From the NCBI GenBank assembly GCA_016707285.1, contig JADJIA010000003.1, positions 434,001-498,000 of the forward strand: a stretch of 64,000 bases of DNA. The letters run 5' to 3'. Shown piece by piece: positions 1-6,936 of the stretch; position 1 is the stretch's first letter; the number at the start of each line of letters is the position of its first letter. The stretch is from Ignavibacteriales bacterium. GTDB lineage: Bacteria; Bacteroidota; Ignavibacteria; Ignavibacteriales; Ignavibacteriaceae. The notes under the pieces were generated by a model that saw only the letters and a list, made by a program, of their open reading frames with translations, searched no databases and had not been told where the DNA came from. Both the position numbers and the translations under genes were made by a program.

Positions 1-585
1 CAAGAGTAAAAGTTTTATTTTCATTTGAGTCACTTGTTTATTCTAATTGTTTCCAAAATAATCAAAGAAGTAGTGTCAAAATACTTAATTCTCATATCTA
101 TTCAAAGTTTGATTTAGTTCCACCTGTTAATAATGATAACTGAACTGAAGGAAGTTTACCTTGGTTTGTGAAACGAGATAAACGAGGCGGTGTGTTCCTG
201 AGTTATTCTTCTTAACCAGTTACCGGGCCCTAAATATTTCTGCGGTTCAGGAGTTCTGAAATTTATCCTTTTTTGAATAAATAGTATAGTACTTTGTAAA
301 GTTACCCTTTGGCTACTATCCAATTCTTAGAGATGGGACGACTTGGATATATAAAACTCGTCGGTGAAATTGTGCAAATAAAAGGGTAAAAAAATTTGAC
401 TTGCAAAACATATATCAAGCCAATATATTTTTAATATAAATTAGAAAGTTTGTTTAATTCACGGGATGCACTCATGTTGTTTTAGACAGCGAATCGATCA
501 ATTATTTTCGCATAGGTGATACTATGATTTGAACCTTTTTTGATTTAGCAATAAACAACAATTATTTTTTTGGAGGAAAAACAAA
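1..585. other. AT-rich intergenic region with decayed sequences
   Basis: No intact gene is visible in this stretch. Positions 127-255 hold a degraded reverse-strand copy of a YoeB toxin 3' end, listed separately. The part around 260-320 resembles the sequence just downstream of the T9SS gene ending at 2128, but its terminator hairpin is eroded. A short inverted repeat (GACGA/TCGTC) lies near 337-362. The last bases carry a strong GGAGG ribosome-binding site for the broken gene starting at 586. The region looks like a graveyard of the same elements that are intact between 1250 and 2920. Confidence 0.6.
127..255 (-). pseudogene. Decayed yoeB toxin 3' fragment
   Basis: On the minus strand this stretch matches the last third of the intact yoeB at 2381-2656. 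It shares GATAAACGAGGCGGTGT, GAGTTATTCTTCTT and CCGGGCCCTAAATATTTC with it, and it still ends in codons for Tyr-His-Tyr and a stop at 127-129. A two-base insertion near 192 (GGTGTGTTCC instead of GGTGTTCC) breaks the frame, a stop-forming change follows (TTAACCAG for TTGACCAG), and no 5' half or antitoxin accompanies it. It is a relic of a second toxin copy, probably from a local duplication or recombination between flanking repeats. Confidence 0.7.
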
Positions 586-1170
586 ATGAAGTTTTATGGG
601 TTTCTTTTTAAGATGGTATTAATTTCACTATTAACATCATCGGTCTATTGTCAATACGAGGTCGATTTATCCGCGGATGTTCCTGCGAATTATCAAAGTA
701 CAGGAGTGTTTCCCACTCGCATGATAGAATCAAGCGGTATTATTAGAGGTGGTATGGAAATTACTGCTCAGGGGTCCTAAAAGTACCAATAGTTTTTGTA
801 CGGTTTGCCGGGGATAACGCAATTTCCCCTGGAGCTCTTTGGAGTGACCCAAATGTTCTTCCCACACAATTTGCCAATTTATTAGATCAAACTCTTCCTA
901 TCGGCAATATCTATACAAACAACAATTTATCCAAATATTATGATTTGTTCTCCGGAGGCAATGGATTGGGGGTCGCGGGTGAATTCCAAGTGATAGGGGA
1001 TGTATTATGATATACTTGGGCGAGAAGTCGCCATATTGCTCGATGGAGAGACTTCTGCTGGTCGACACCAACTAAAGTTTAACGCTGAAGGTTTAGGATC
1101 GGGAGTTTATTTCTTTCGCCTGAGCGCAGGTAAATATTCAGCGACGATCAAGATGATAGTAAATAAGTAA
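586..1170 (+). pseudogene. Wrecked secreted protein with T9SS sorting domain
   Basis: A good GGAGG site precedes an ATG that begins a signal peptide (hydrophobic core around residues 8-22, then Y-C-Q). The frame stops at 780. One base further, starting at 774, reading continues as V-L-K-V-P-I-V-F-V-R-F-A-G-D-N and runs to 1010, so one G appears to be missing from the GGGG at 771-774. At about 1000 the sequence jumps, in a third frame, into a typical sorting domain (Y-D-I-L-G-R-E-V through I-K-M-I-V-N-K) ending at 1170. The large middle domain is therefore deleted. The N-terminal phrase reminds me of long secreted metalloprotease-like proteins of this lineage, but that identification is weak. 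Confidence 0.7.
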
Positions 1171-1249
1171 ATACATCTTTGACGGAAGGTGTTTTTACAC
1201 CTCCAGTTAATCCTTACAAAACAATTTCAAAATAGTCAGGAAATTAGTT

Positions 1250-2128
1250 ATGAAACTTATCAAAACATTATTTTTAGTTTTAATACTCACAGGTTGTACA
1301 ATTGCCCAACTTGATACCACTGATTACTTCCCGATGCATGTAGGTGATAAGTGGCAATTTTCTTCACTTGGTAGTGACGGTTATACTATATATATATCGG
1401 GTGATACATTAATGCCGAATGGCAATCGATATTTTATTCGTGAAAATCGGACGGATCCTAATATCCCGGCTGATTATCCCTGGTATCTTCGAAAACGACA
1501 AGATGGCTTTGTTGTCAGGTACATTTCGGGGTTGGATAAGGAATATGAGTGGTTGAACCTTAATGCGCAAAAAGGTGAAATTTGGTTAAATCTTCCACCT
1601 GATAGTACTGAAGGATTTTGGGGTCTAAAAGACACAGGTTCTTATCACAACACACTAACAGGTTCTGTTCTCAAATACAAATTGTATGATTGTGTGTACT
1701 TGCCGGATACGATATGGTGCTCGGAGACACCTGATACCGAGCCTCCAACTTTAACTCAGGGTCTTGGTATAACAGGGACATTTTTTTCGCATTGTTACGG
1801 CGCAATAATAAACGGAGTAACCTACGGGACAGTGTCGGTCGAAGATGAAACCGAAATTCTCCCGAAGCATTTTTCTCTTTCTCAAAACTATCCCAATCCT
1901 TTTAATCCCGAGACTGTTATCAGTTTCACTTTACCCGCTGCAGGTTACTCAAAGGGAGTTGTTTATGATGTTTTGGGTAATGAAGTGACGACTTTATTAA
2001 ATGGTGACATGTCAGCCGGGAATCATGAAGTCAGGTTTAATGCAATTGATCTCTCATCCGGTGTGTATTTTTTCAGACTCGAATCAGGCAATTTCTCCTC
2101 GGCTATCAAGATGGTGGTGGGAAAATAA
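1250..2128 (+). CDS. T9SS type A sorting domain-containing secreted protein
   Basis: A 292-residue protein. Residues 1-19 form a signal peptide with a cysteine near the cleavage site (L-T-G-C), so it may be lipidated or simply cleaved. The middle begins D-Y-F-P-M-H-V-G-D-K-W-Q-F, a phrase shared with the gene at 3411, so the two are paralogues; the rest of the middle domain is not one I recognise. From about residue 205 comes the sorting domain: Q-N-Y-P-N-P-F-N-P, then V-Y-D-V-L-G, S-S-G-V-Y-F-F-R-L and the terminal K-M-V-V-G-K. Proteins with this tail are moved across the outer membrane by the type IX system and attached or released. The last 219 nt are almost identical to two neighbouring genes. 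A terminator follows at 2222. Confidence 0.85.
   Translation: MKLIKTLFLVLILTGCTIAQLDTTDYFPMHVGDKWQFSSLGSDGYTIYISGDTLMPNGNRYFIRENRTDPNIPADYPWYLRKRQDGFVVRYISGLDKEYEWLNLNAQKGEIWLNLPPDSTEGFWGLKDTGSYHNTLTGSVLKYKLYDCVYLPDTIWCSETPDTEPPTLTQGLGITGTFFSHCYGAIINGVTYGTVSVEDETEILPKHFSLSQNYPNPFNPETVISFTLPAAGYSKGVVYDVLGNEVTTLLNGDMSAGNHEVRFNAIDLSSGVYFFRLESGNFSSAIKMVVGK
1910..2128 (+). repeat. 219-nt sorting-domain cassette, copy 1
   Basis: This is the 3' end of the gene at 1250, from the Glu codon of N-P-E-T-V-I to the stop. It is nearly identical at nucleotide level to 4068-4286 and 5818-6036, including silent positions such as GCCGGGAATCATGAAGTCAG, whereas the DNA upstream of it has diverged. All three copies are exactly 219 nt long. 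Confidence 0.85.
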
Positions 2129-2221
2129 GCAACAGTTAATTTAGTTCCACCTTGCTGAAGGAATACGAAATACAGAATTTCTGAAATTATCATAATCTGA
2201 ATAAATATTATACTAATTTAT

Positions 2222-2248
2222 AAAGCTGCCCTCGGGCAGCTTTTATTT
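2222..2248 (+). terminator. Rho-independent terminator
   Basis: AAAGCTGCC (2222-2230) pairs with GGCAGCTTT (2235-2243) across a CTCG loop and is followed by TATTTTA. It lies 94 nt after the stop of the T9SS gene. A near-copy follows the gene ending at 6036. Confidence 0.85.
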
Positions 2249-2380
2249 TAACTAAGAAGTTTTGCTCCAAGAGATAGATTTGATTACTTAATTACTGACA
2301 ATTATTATGTGGAACGGAATTCAGGAGGGGGCTTCGGTTATATTAAATATTCTGTATGGAACAGGTCGTAGTGAAGCATG

Positions 2381-2656
2381 TCAATAATGATACCTGCACT
2401 GAAGGAAGTTCACTTTGGTTTGTGATACAAGATAAACGAGGCGGTGTTCCTGAGTTATTCTTCTTGACCAGATACCGGGCCCTAAATATTTCAGGGGTTC
2501 AGGTTTTCCGAGTCCCGAAAATGGATTTTTCATCACATTCTCGATCAACTCAAGTATCTTCAGGGCAACCCGTCGATCTGATTTCACCCATTCTGCAAGT
2601 TCTTCTCTAAAGCGGGGGTGAAATGCACACTCTAACTTTGATTCACTCAAGACCAA
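2381..2656 (-). CDS. yoeB: YoeB/Txe family mRNA interferase toxin
   Basis: A 91-residue RelE-superfamily toxin that cleaves mRNA at the ribosomal A site. The core is strongly YoeB-like: G-K-P-E-P-L-K, then W-S-R-R-I-T-Q-E-H-R-L-V-Y and the C-terminal R-Y-H-Y. In E. coli YoeB, Glu46, Arg65, His83 and the final Tyr84 act in catalysis, and equivalents are present here. The TTG start at 2656 directly follows the antitoxin stop codon, so the two genes are translationally coupled. E. coli YoeB is 84 residues, so the length fits with a short N-terminal extension. A decayed copy lies at 127-255. The frame is intact, so the toxin is probably functional. Confidence 0.93.
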   Translation of the reverse strand: MVLSESKLECAFHPRFREELAEWVKSDRRVALKILELIENVMKNPFSGLGKPEPLKYLGPGIWSRRITQEHRLVYLVSQTKVNFLQCRYHY

Positions 2657-2920
2657 CTAACTTTTTAAGATCCTCAATGGATTGAACAGGATTTTATCAG
2701 CCAGGGCATCACCGATGGTTTCCATTAATCGTTCTGCATTCCTGGGTGATCTTAAAAGATGTGCAGTCTCCAAAAGAGAATTCAATTCTGATTCAGATAT
2801 AATAGCAACATTCTCGGCATTTCTCCGGTTGATGATCACTACCTCATTATTCTTCGAAACAGTATCAAGAATTGTTGCAAGATTTTCTCTCGCTTGGGTA
2901 TAGGTATAAACAGATGACAT
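2657..2920 (-). CDS. yefM: YefM/Phd family antitoxin
   Basis: An 87-residue antitoxin that binds and neutralises YoeB and represses its own operon. The N-terminal half has the Phd/YefM DNA-binding fold pattern (Y-T-Q-A-R-E-N-L near residues 7-14, then V-V-I-I-N-R-R-N and N-V-A-I-I-S-E-S-E near 27-45), followed by L-L-E-T-A-H-L-L-R-S-P-R-N, the usual toxin-binding segment. Its stop abuts the toxin start. A perfect TGTACA-type inverted repeat sits 14 nt upstream of the ATG, as expected for autorepression. Confidence 0.93.
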   Translation of the reverse strand: MSSVYTYTQARENLATILDTVSKNNEVVIINRRNAENVAIISESELNSLLETAHLLRSPRNAERLMETIGDALADKILFNPLRILKS

Positions 2921-2933
2921 AAAAAACTCTCAA

Positions 2934-2954
2934 TTGTACAGAGTTAATGTACAA
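2934..2954 (-). promoter_or_regulatory. YefM operator palindrome (TGTACA type)
   Basis: TTGTACA (2934-2940) and TGTACAA (2948-2954) form a perfect inverted repeat around a 7-nt spacer, just upstream of the antitoxin ATG at 2920. TGTACA palindromes are the known recognition element of YefM-YoeB operators. A further single TGTACA lies at 3195-3200. Operator function is inferred from position and motif. Confidence 0.75.
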
Positions 2955-3410
2955 CTAAATTTACATAATTCCAACATATAAAAGATCAAACTTTTTGATT
3001 GAAGTTGAACTGCATAAATTTTGCCTTAGGGGTTATTTCTTTGAGTCATCACAAAAATTAAACGATTTTTTAAGAAAATTGTTTTTTTATTCGAAATTAT
3101 GTATATTTCCGGTAGATATTTTACCACGAAAAACAGGAAAATCTTATAGATTAAAATCACCTCTTTTTTGTAAAATTTATAGAATTGCCGATAGTGTACA
3201 ATCGTTAATTTTCGCATTTGGGAAGTATTCGGTCAGAAGTTTTAGGTATTAGAACGGAAACTAACTTTATAGTCCTTACTAAAGGCAATTATTGCCAAAA
3301 TGTATGAGTTATTGAGGTGGAATCCGTTTTTTAGTTTCAGAGATAAAACCCAAGTTGAAATTGTTTCATAAAGGGAAAAACAAAAACTAACACTAAAACA
3401 AGAGGACCAA
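2955..3410. other. Intergenic region, no gene supported
   Basis: Between the toxin-antitoxin promoter and the next T9SS gene there is AT-rich DNA with one extra TGTACA at 3195-3200. Open frames exist on both strands (for example 2995-3252), but they lack ribosome-binding sites and have biased, hydrophobic, low-complexity translations. The bases directly before 3411 (ACAAGAGGACCAAATG) include an AGAGG ribosome-binding site for the next gene. Confidence 0.55.
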
Positions 3411-4286
3411 ATGAAAACACTAATTTGTTTTCTATTATTAGCTTGTTCAATTTCCTTTGGACAATCGCAGGTGAATACTGATAGCTCACCTGATCCAATG
3501 GATTTTTATCCATATCGTGTAGGTGATGTTTGGCAATATTTGAATATGCCGGGGTGGGAATATACAACATCAACAATTACCCGAATTGATACGGTTTCCG
3601 CCGGCATCCACCTGATTTATCGGGATGATAGTGATATACCATTTGCGAAAGTCGATTTAGATAACAGTATCGTTTACCGAAATGTCGGAGAGGATTTATG
3701 GATCACAAGTTACAAGTTAGCTGATCCTCTGAAATCATACTGGATAGTGGATTCTCTTAGAAATGATTGGACATACTTTTACAACGATGAACCTACTCAA
3801 TTTTTGGGACAGGAAAGGGAAAGTAGACGGTATTTAACTTTCCATGATGTTCCATTTGGAGACACTTCCTCAATGTATGGCACGGTGACGCAATTAGTTG
3901 ATGGTTTAGGGGAGGCTTTGATACAGTATGAAATTGGGGAAGTAAGGTTAACTGGTTGCATAATAAATGGCGTGCAATATGGGGTTATTCTAAGTGTTGA
4001 CGATGGACAAAACACACTCCTTCCTGAGGATATAAAACTTCATGTATATCCAAATCCCTTCAACCCTGAAACTGTTATCCGTTTTTCTTTACCTGTTGCA
4101 GGATACACAAAGGGAGTTGTTTATGATGTTTTGGGTAAGGAAATGGCAACTTTGTTAAATGGTGATATGTCAGCCGGGAATCATGAAGTCAGGTTTAATG
4201 CAATTGATCTTTCGTCCGGTGTGTATTTTTTCAGACTCGAATCAGGCAATTTCTCCTCGGCTATCAAGATGGTGGTCGGAAAGTAA
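3411..4286 (+). CDS. T9SS type A sorting domain-containing secreted protein
   Basis: A 291-residue paralogue of the protein at 1250. Residues 1-20 are a signal peptide (F-L-L-L-A-C-S-I-S-F-G-Q). The mature part opens with D-F-Y-P-Y-R-V-G-D-V-W-Q-Y, matching the phrase in the neighbour, and runs to a conserved I-I-N-G-V-Q-Y-G just before the sorting domain. The tail contains Y-P-N-P-F-N-P, V-Y-D-V-L-G and ends K-M-V-V-G-K. The middle domains of the two paralogues differ widely while the tail-coding DNA is almost the same, which points to recombination restricted to the tail. Substrate and role are unknown. A terminator follows at 4362. Confidence 0.85.
   Translation: MKTLICFLLLACSISFGQSQVNTDSSPDPMDFYPYRVGDVWQYLNMPGWEYTTSTITRIDTVSAGIHLIYRDDSDIPFAKVDLDNSIVYRNVGEDLWITSYKLADPLKSYWIVDSLRNDWTYFYNDEPTQFLGQERESRRYLTFHDVPFGDTSSMYGTVTQLVDGLGEALIQYEIGEVRLTGCIINGVQYGVILSVDDGQNTLLPEDIKLHVYPNPFNPETVIRFSLPVAGYTKGVVYDVLGKEMATLLNGDMSAGNHEVRFNAIDLSSGVYFFRLESGNFSSAIKMVVGK
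4068..4286 (+). repeat. 219-nt sorting-domain cassette, copy 2
   Basis: This is the 3' end of the gene at 3411, near-identical to 1910-2128 and 5818-6036. The few differences include codons near the start (GTTATCCGTTTTTCT instead of GTTATCAGTTTCACT) and GTCGGAAAG at the end. Confidence 0.85.
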
Positions 4287-4361
4287 GTGCCCCTTGATTC
4301 GATCTGAAAACCGACAGGGATTTCAGTGAAAATTTTCTCTTCTGAAATTTCTTAATTGAAA

Positions 4362-4390
4362 AAAAGGCTGCCAGAAATTGGCAGCCTTTT
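4362..4390 (+). terminator. Rho-independent terminator
   Basis: AAAAGGCTGCC (4362-4372) pairs with GGCAGCCTTTT (4380-4390) over a 7-nt loop, an 11-bp stem ending in T residues. It follows the T9SS gene that stops at 4286. Confidence 0.85.
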
Positions 4391-4618
4391 AAAGTTATCG
4401 ATAACAAGTGCCTTTCGATAAAAATTACTACTCAAACAGTATTATTTTTTTTGACAAAAATATGTAGTCACTTTTTGCCATTAATTTTTCTTATATGTTG
4501 AAAAACAACCATCACTTAAATACGCTTTTAATGTGGATTAATTTTGGGATTTTAAAAAATATTCAGATTTTTTACATTAATTATAACAAACATTATTTAA
4601 TTTATCACAGAGGTCGAA

Positions 4619-4705
4619 ATGAGTTTAAATAATCCCACAGCGTATTGGGCTTTTAACTGCGAAAAAGATGATTTTTACCTGTTGTTGATTAGAGGTATCA
4701 GGTAA
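4619..4705 (+). CDS. Candidate 28-residue upstream ORF coupled to the next gene
   Basis: An ATG preceded by AGAGG at proper spacing opens a 28-codon frame (M-S-L-N-N-P-T-A-Y-W ... L-I-R-G-I-R). Its TAA overlaps the ATG of the propeller protein (TAATG), the classic arrangement for translational coupling. The peptide has no recognisable domain. It could be a leader peptide, or simply an accident of an AT-rich 5' region; the start site with its own ribosome-binding site is the only positive evidence. Confidence 0.35.
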   Translation: MSLNNPTAYWAFNCEKDDFYLLLIRGIR

Positions 4706-6036
4706 TGAAGAAGCTTTTTTTATTTTTACTGTTTTTATCTCTAACCACATTGCCCCAAAGTTCGATCAATCAGCACTTCCTCCTTTTCAACGATGGCAAT
4801 TCACAACTTCAGACGGATGAAGTGATCAAAGTTGTTCAGGACAATACCGGTACATACTGGTTTGCAGAGGGAGCGGATGTTGGAAATGATGCTATTTATA
4901 GCTACAAAAACGGAGTGTGGGTACGATACGATGCTTCAAACTCCCCCCTTGTGAATGTTAACATCTACGATATGATTGTTACACCTGATGATCGAATTGT
5001 TTTAGCTACGAATGCAGGACTTCTCATAAAAAACGGGCAGAATTGGAGTGTTATAAATACCTCCAACTCAAATCTTCCTGACAATATGATTACGAAGATA
5101 GAGATCGACAAATCAGGAAGATTTTGGCTTGGGGTGCTAAATACAGGGATAGCTGTTGGTTCCGGCAATCCCTTTACCATCTTTGATCAGTTTAATAATG
5201 GTTTCCCCGGAATTGGTGACATCAATTTTTTAGCTGTTGACGATTCCAACAATGTGTTTGCCGGAGTTGATTACTACGGATTGTATTATTATGACAAGAC
5301 TCGCTGGAAAGTGATCATCCCTGGTGGAACCATCCCAAGTGACATGGTACATGTGACAGGTGGAATGTTGGATAATAGAAACACTCTTTGGGTCGCAATC
5401 AATAAAAACGGAAATAAAGGGACGGTTGCCTCGGTTAACGAGGGAGTTGTTACTTACTACGACAGTACCGTTACGGGAAAGAGTTTCAGATCAATGTATT
5501 TTTCAGTTGTGACTGATAACTATGACAATACTTATATTGGGACAGACAAGGGACTGCTATTCAGGATCAACGACCAGTGGAACTGGTTTGATACTTCATC
5601 AGTACCGGGACTACCAGCTAACGGTTTCTGGAGGGGAAGTGTTGACGACAAAAACAACATTATTTATTCACTAAGAGATATGAGTATCTCATCCGGTTAC
5701 CGCGGGGTTGTGTTTTACAATAAAGATTCTGTGGTGGTTACCTCACTAAAAGGGGCACAAAATCCCGGAAATAATGGGTTCAATGTTTCCCAGAACTACC
5801 CCAATCCATTTAACCCTGAAACTGTTATCAGTTTCACTTTACCCGTTGCAGGATACACAAAGGGTGTTGTCTATGATGTTTTGGGTAAGGAAGTGACAAC
5901 TCTGTTAAATGGTGACATGTCAGCCGGGAATCATGAAGTCAGGTTTAATGCAATTGATCTCTCATCCGGTGTGTATTTTTTCAGACTCGAATCAGGCAAT
6001 TACTCCTCGGCTATCAAGATGGTGGTGGGAAAGTAA
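4705..6036 (+). CDS. Secreted beta-propeller protein with T9SS sorting domain
   Basis: A 443-residue protein. Residues 1-18 form a signal peptide. About residues 35-345 carry repeats resembling the two-component-regulator propeller (Reg_prop) type: I-Y-S-Y-K-N-G-V-W, then G-L-L-I-K-N-G-Q-N-W-S-V-I and later G-L-L-F-R-I-N-D-Q-W-N-W-F, alternating with D-N-R-N-T-L-W-V or S-G-R-F-W-L-G blades. These normally form a seven-bladed propeller; here it is freestanding and exported rather than fused to a kinase. Residues from about 368 are the sorting domain, from the same DNA cassette as its two neighbours. The ATG overlaps the stop of a possible leader ORF. Confidence 0.85.
   Translation: MKKLFLFLLFLSLTTLPQSSINQHFLLFNDGNSQLQTDEVIKVVQDNTGTYWFAEGADVGNDAIYSYKNGVWVRYDASNSPLVNVNIYDMIVTPDDRIVLATNAGLLIKNGQNWSVINTSNSNLPDNMITKIEIDKSGRFWLGVLNTGIAVGSGNPFTIFDQFNNGFPGIGDINFLAVDDSNNVFAGVDYYGLYYYDKTRWKVIIPGGTIPSDMVHVTGGMLDNRNTLWVAINKNGNKGTVASVNEGVVTYYDSTVTGKSFRSMYFSVVTDNYDNTYIGTDKGLLFRINDQWNWFDTSSVPGLPANGFWRGSVDDKNNIIYSLRDMSISSGYRGVVFYNKDSVVVTSLKGAQNPGNNGFNVSQNYPNPFNPETVISFTLPVAGYTKGVVYDVLGKEVTTLLNGDMSAGNHEVRFNAIDLSSGVYFFRLESGNYSSAIKMVVGK
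5818..6036 (+). repeat. 219-nt sorting-domain cassette, copy 3
   Basis: This is the 3' end of the propeller gene, near-identical to 1910-2128 and 4068-4286, although the preceding domain is unrelated to those of the other two genes. Confidence 0.85.
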
Positions 6037-6127
6037 GTAGCTGCTTTATTACCGACTTTCAGAAGAAAACCGAATTCCATGTTTTCTGAAAATTAGCTTG
6101 TCCTGAATAAATTCTATATTATTTCAT

Positions 6128-6155
6128 AAAGCTGCCCTCTGGCAGCTTTTATTTT
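6128..6155 (+). terminator. Rho-independent terminator
   Basis: AAAGCTGCC (6128-6136) pairs with GGCAGCTTT (6141-6149) over a CTCT loop and is followed by TATTTTATT. It is a one-base variant of the terminator at 2222-2248, so gene tail and terminator are repeated together. Confidence 0.85.
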
Positions 6156-6214
6156 ATTGTATATTCACTTTACGGAAAAACAATGAAATTTTTGATAGGG
6201 TCTGTGAATATATC

Positions 6215-6246
6215 GCTACGAACATATCACTCCGACAAGTCGGAGT
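6215..6246 (+). repeat. GCTACGAACAT hairpin repeat, copy 1
   Basis: GCTACGAACAT is followed by a perfect 8-bp hairpin: ACTCCGAC (6229-6236), AA, GTCGGAGT (6239-6246), then TTTATTGG. A second copy with a different but equally perfect stem lies 59 nt downstream. Confidence 0.75.
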
Positions 6247-6273
6247 TTTATTGGAGGGGGAAGACAATTATTT

Positions 6274-6303
6274 GCTACGAACATGCCATTCGCCCAGGCG
6301 AAT
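6274..6303 (+). repeat. GCTACGAACAT hairpin repeat, copy 2
   Basis: GCTACGAACAT is followed by ATTCGCC (6288-6294), CA, GGCGAAT (6297-6303). The head is identical to copy 1, while both stem arms have changed together and kept pairing. Confidence 0.75.
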
Positions 6304-6390
6304 TCATCAATATCACACCTCACTCTAACGCTTAAAATCCCATCCGCGATAATCCGCCTCATCCGTATCATCCGCGTTCTAAAAAAAAAC

Positions 6391-6414
6391 TGTGACTCTG
6401 TGACTCTGTGACTT
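6391..6414. repeat. Octamer tandem repeat TGTGACTC x3
   Basis: Three units of eight bases: TGTGACTC, TGTGACTC, TGTGACTT. Other octamer arrays with different units occur at 17341-17380 and 49745-49784. Confidence 0.8.
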
Positions 6415-6518
6415 AGTTAAAACAGTTTCGACATTTAGAAGTTTGGACGTGTAAATATTTGATATTGAGAAGGGATTAGTCATCGAGTAAGTTTGCAGTG
6501 TAAATTTTTGAGGGAGTT

Positions 6519-6929
6519 ATGAACGAAGAGGAAATGAGATTATTCTTTAATGATCTGGTGAAAGCGGCGGCCCAACGACAGGCAGAAGAGATGATGGAGA
6601 CTGCTTCACAGGTGTTTGACGGTGAAGATGCCGGAGAGGTTATCGCACAGTGGGATGAAGCAAATCCCGGATATTTTGAGGTGCTTGCCGATGATCCGGC
6701 TCTTTTTGCCCAACAGCTTAAAAAGTTTAAATCGGCAAAGGAAGTTGCAGGTGAACTTGACCGGTTAAAAAAGGAAGGGGGAGAGGAGATAATTAAGAGA
6801 GTAAAAGAGACTCTTAAAACGGTGGAGAGATTAAAAATTCCGATGGAAACGGGAAGCAGTTTCAGAAGAAAAGAAGGTAACAACAGCAGGTTGTTAAATA
6901 ACATACTTAACACAATCAATAATCAGTGA
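6519..6929 (+). CDS. Putative capsid scaffolding-like protein
   Basis: A 136-residue acidic, helix-rich protein directly before the capsid gene. The first half is Glu/Ala-rich (E-E-M-R-L-F-F, A-A-A-Q-R-Q-A-E-E-M-M-E), and the second half alternates charged residues in a likely coiled coil (F-K-S-A-K-E-V-A-G-E-L-D-R-L-K-K), ending in a basic tail with R-R-K-E-G-N-N. Size, composition and position just upstream of the major capsid gene are what scaffolding proteins usually show. No specific family was recognised, so the call rests on context. The spacing to the capsid ATG is 7 nt, so they are co-transcribed. Confidence 0.5.
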   Translation: MNEEEMRLFFNDLVKAAAQRQAEEMMETASQVFDGEDAGEVIAQWDEANPGYFEVLADDPALFAQQLKKFKSAKEVAGELDRLKKEGGEEIIKRVKETLKTVERLKIPMETGSSFRRKEGNNSRLLNNILNTINNQ

Positions 6930-6936
6930 GGGAAAA

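Larger units (their letters stand above)
6037..6518. other. Intergenic region rich in short repeats
   Basis: This stretch separates the T9SS genes from the phage-like cassette. It holds the terminator at 6128, two copies of a hairpin element beginning GCTACGAACAT (6215-6246 and 6274-6303), a run of ATCCGC-like units near 6342-6380 and three tandem octamers TGTGACTC/T at 6391-6414. No integrase gene, tRNA or obvious attachment site was found at this cassette border. The cassette's first gene has a GGGAG ribosome-binding site ending 4 nt before the ATG at 6519. Confidence 0.6.

Noticed and set aside
2356..2610. 84-residue plus-strand frame opposite yoeB
   Set aside because: It lies antisense to a clear YoeB gene and its translation has no family likeness or ribosome-binding site.
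2995..3252. 85-residue frame in the intergenic region
   Set aside because: No ribosome-binding site, Phe/Leu/Ser-rich translation of AT-rich DNA, and an overlapping frame on the other strand of equal quality.
6338..6414. Short direct repeats as a CRISPR array
   Set aside because: Units are 8-10 nt with no spacers and no cas genes nearby, so they are simple tandem repeats.
6476..6919. 147-residue minus-strand frame
   Set aside because: It is the antisense shadow of the scaffold-like gene, Ser/Leu-rich with no motif, and against the direction of the packed operon.
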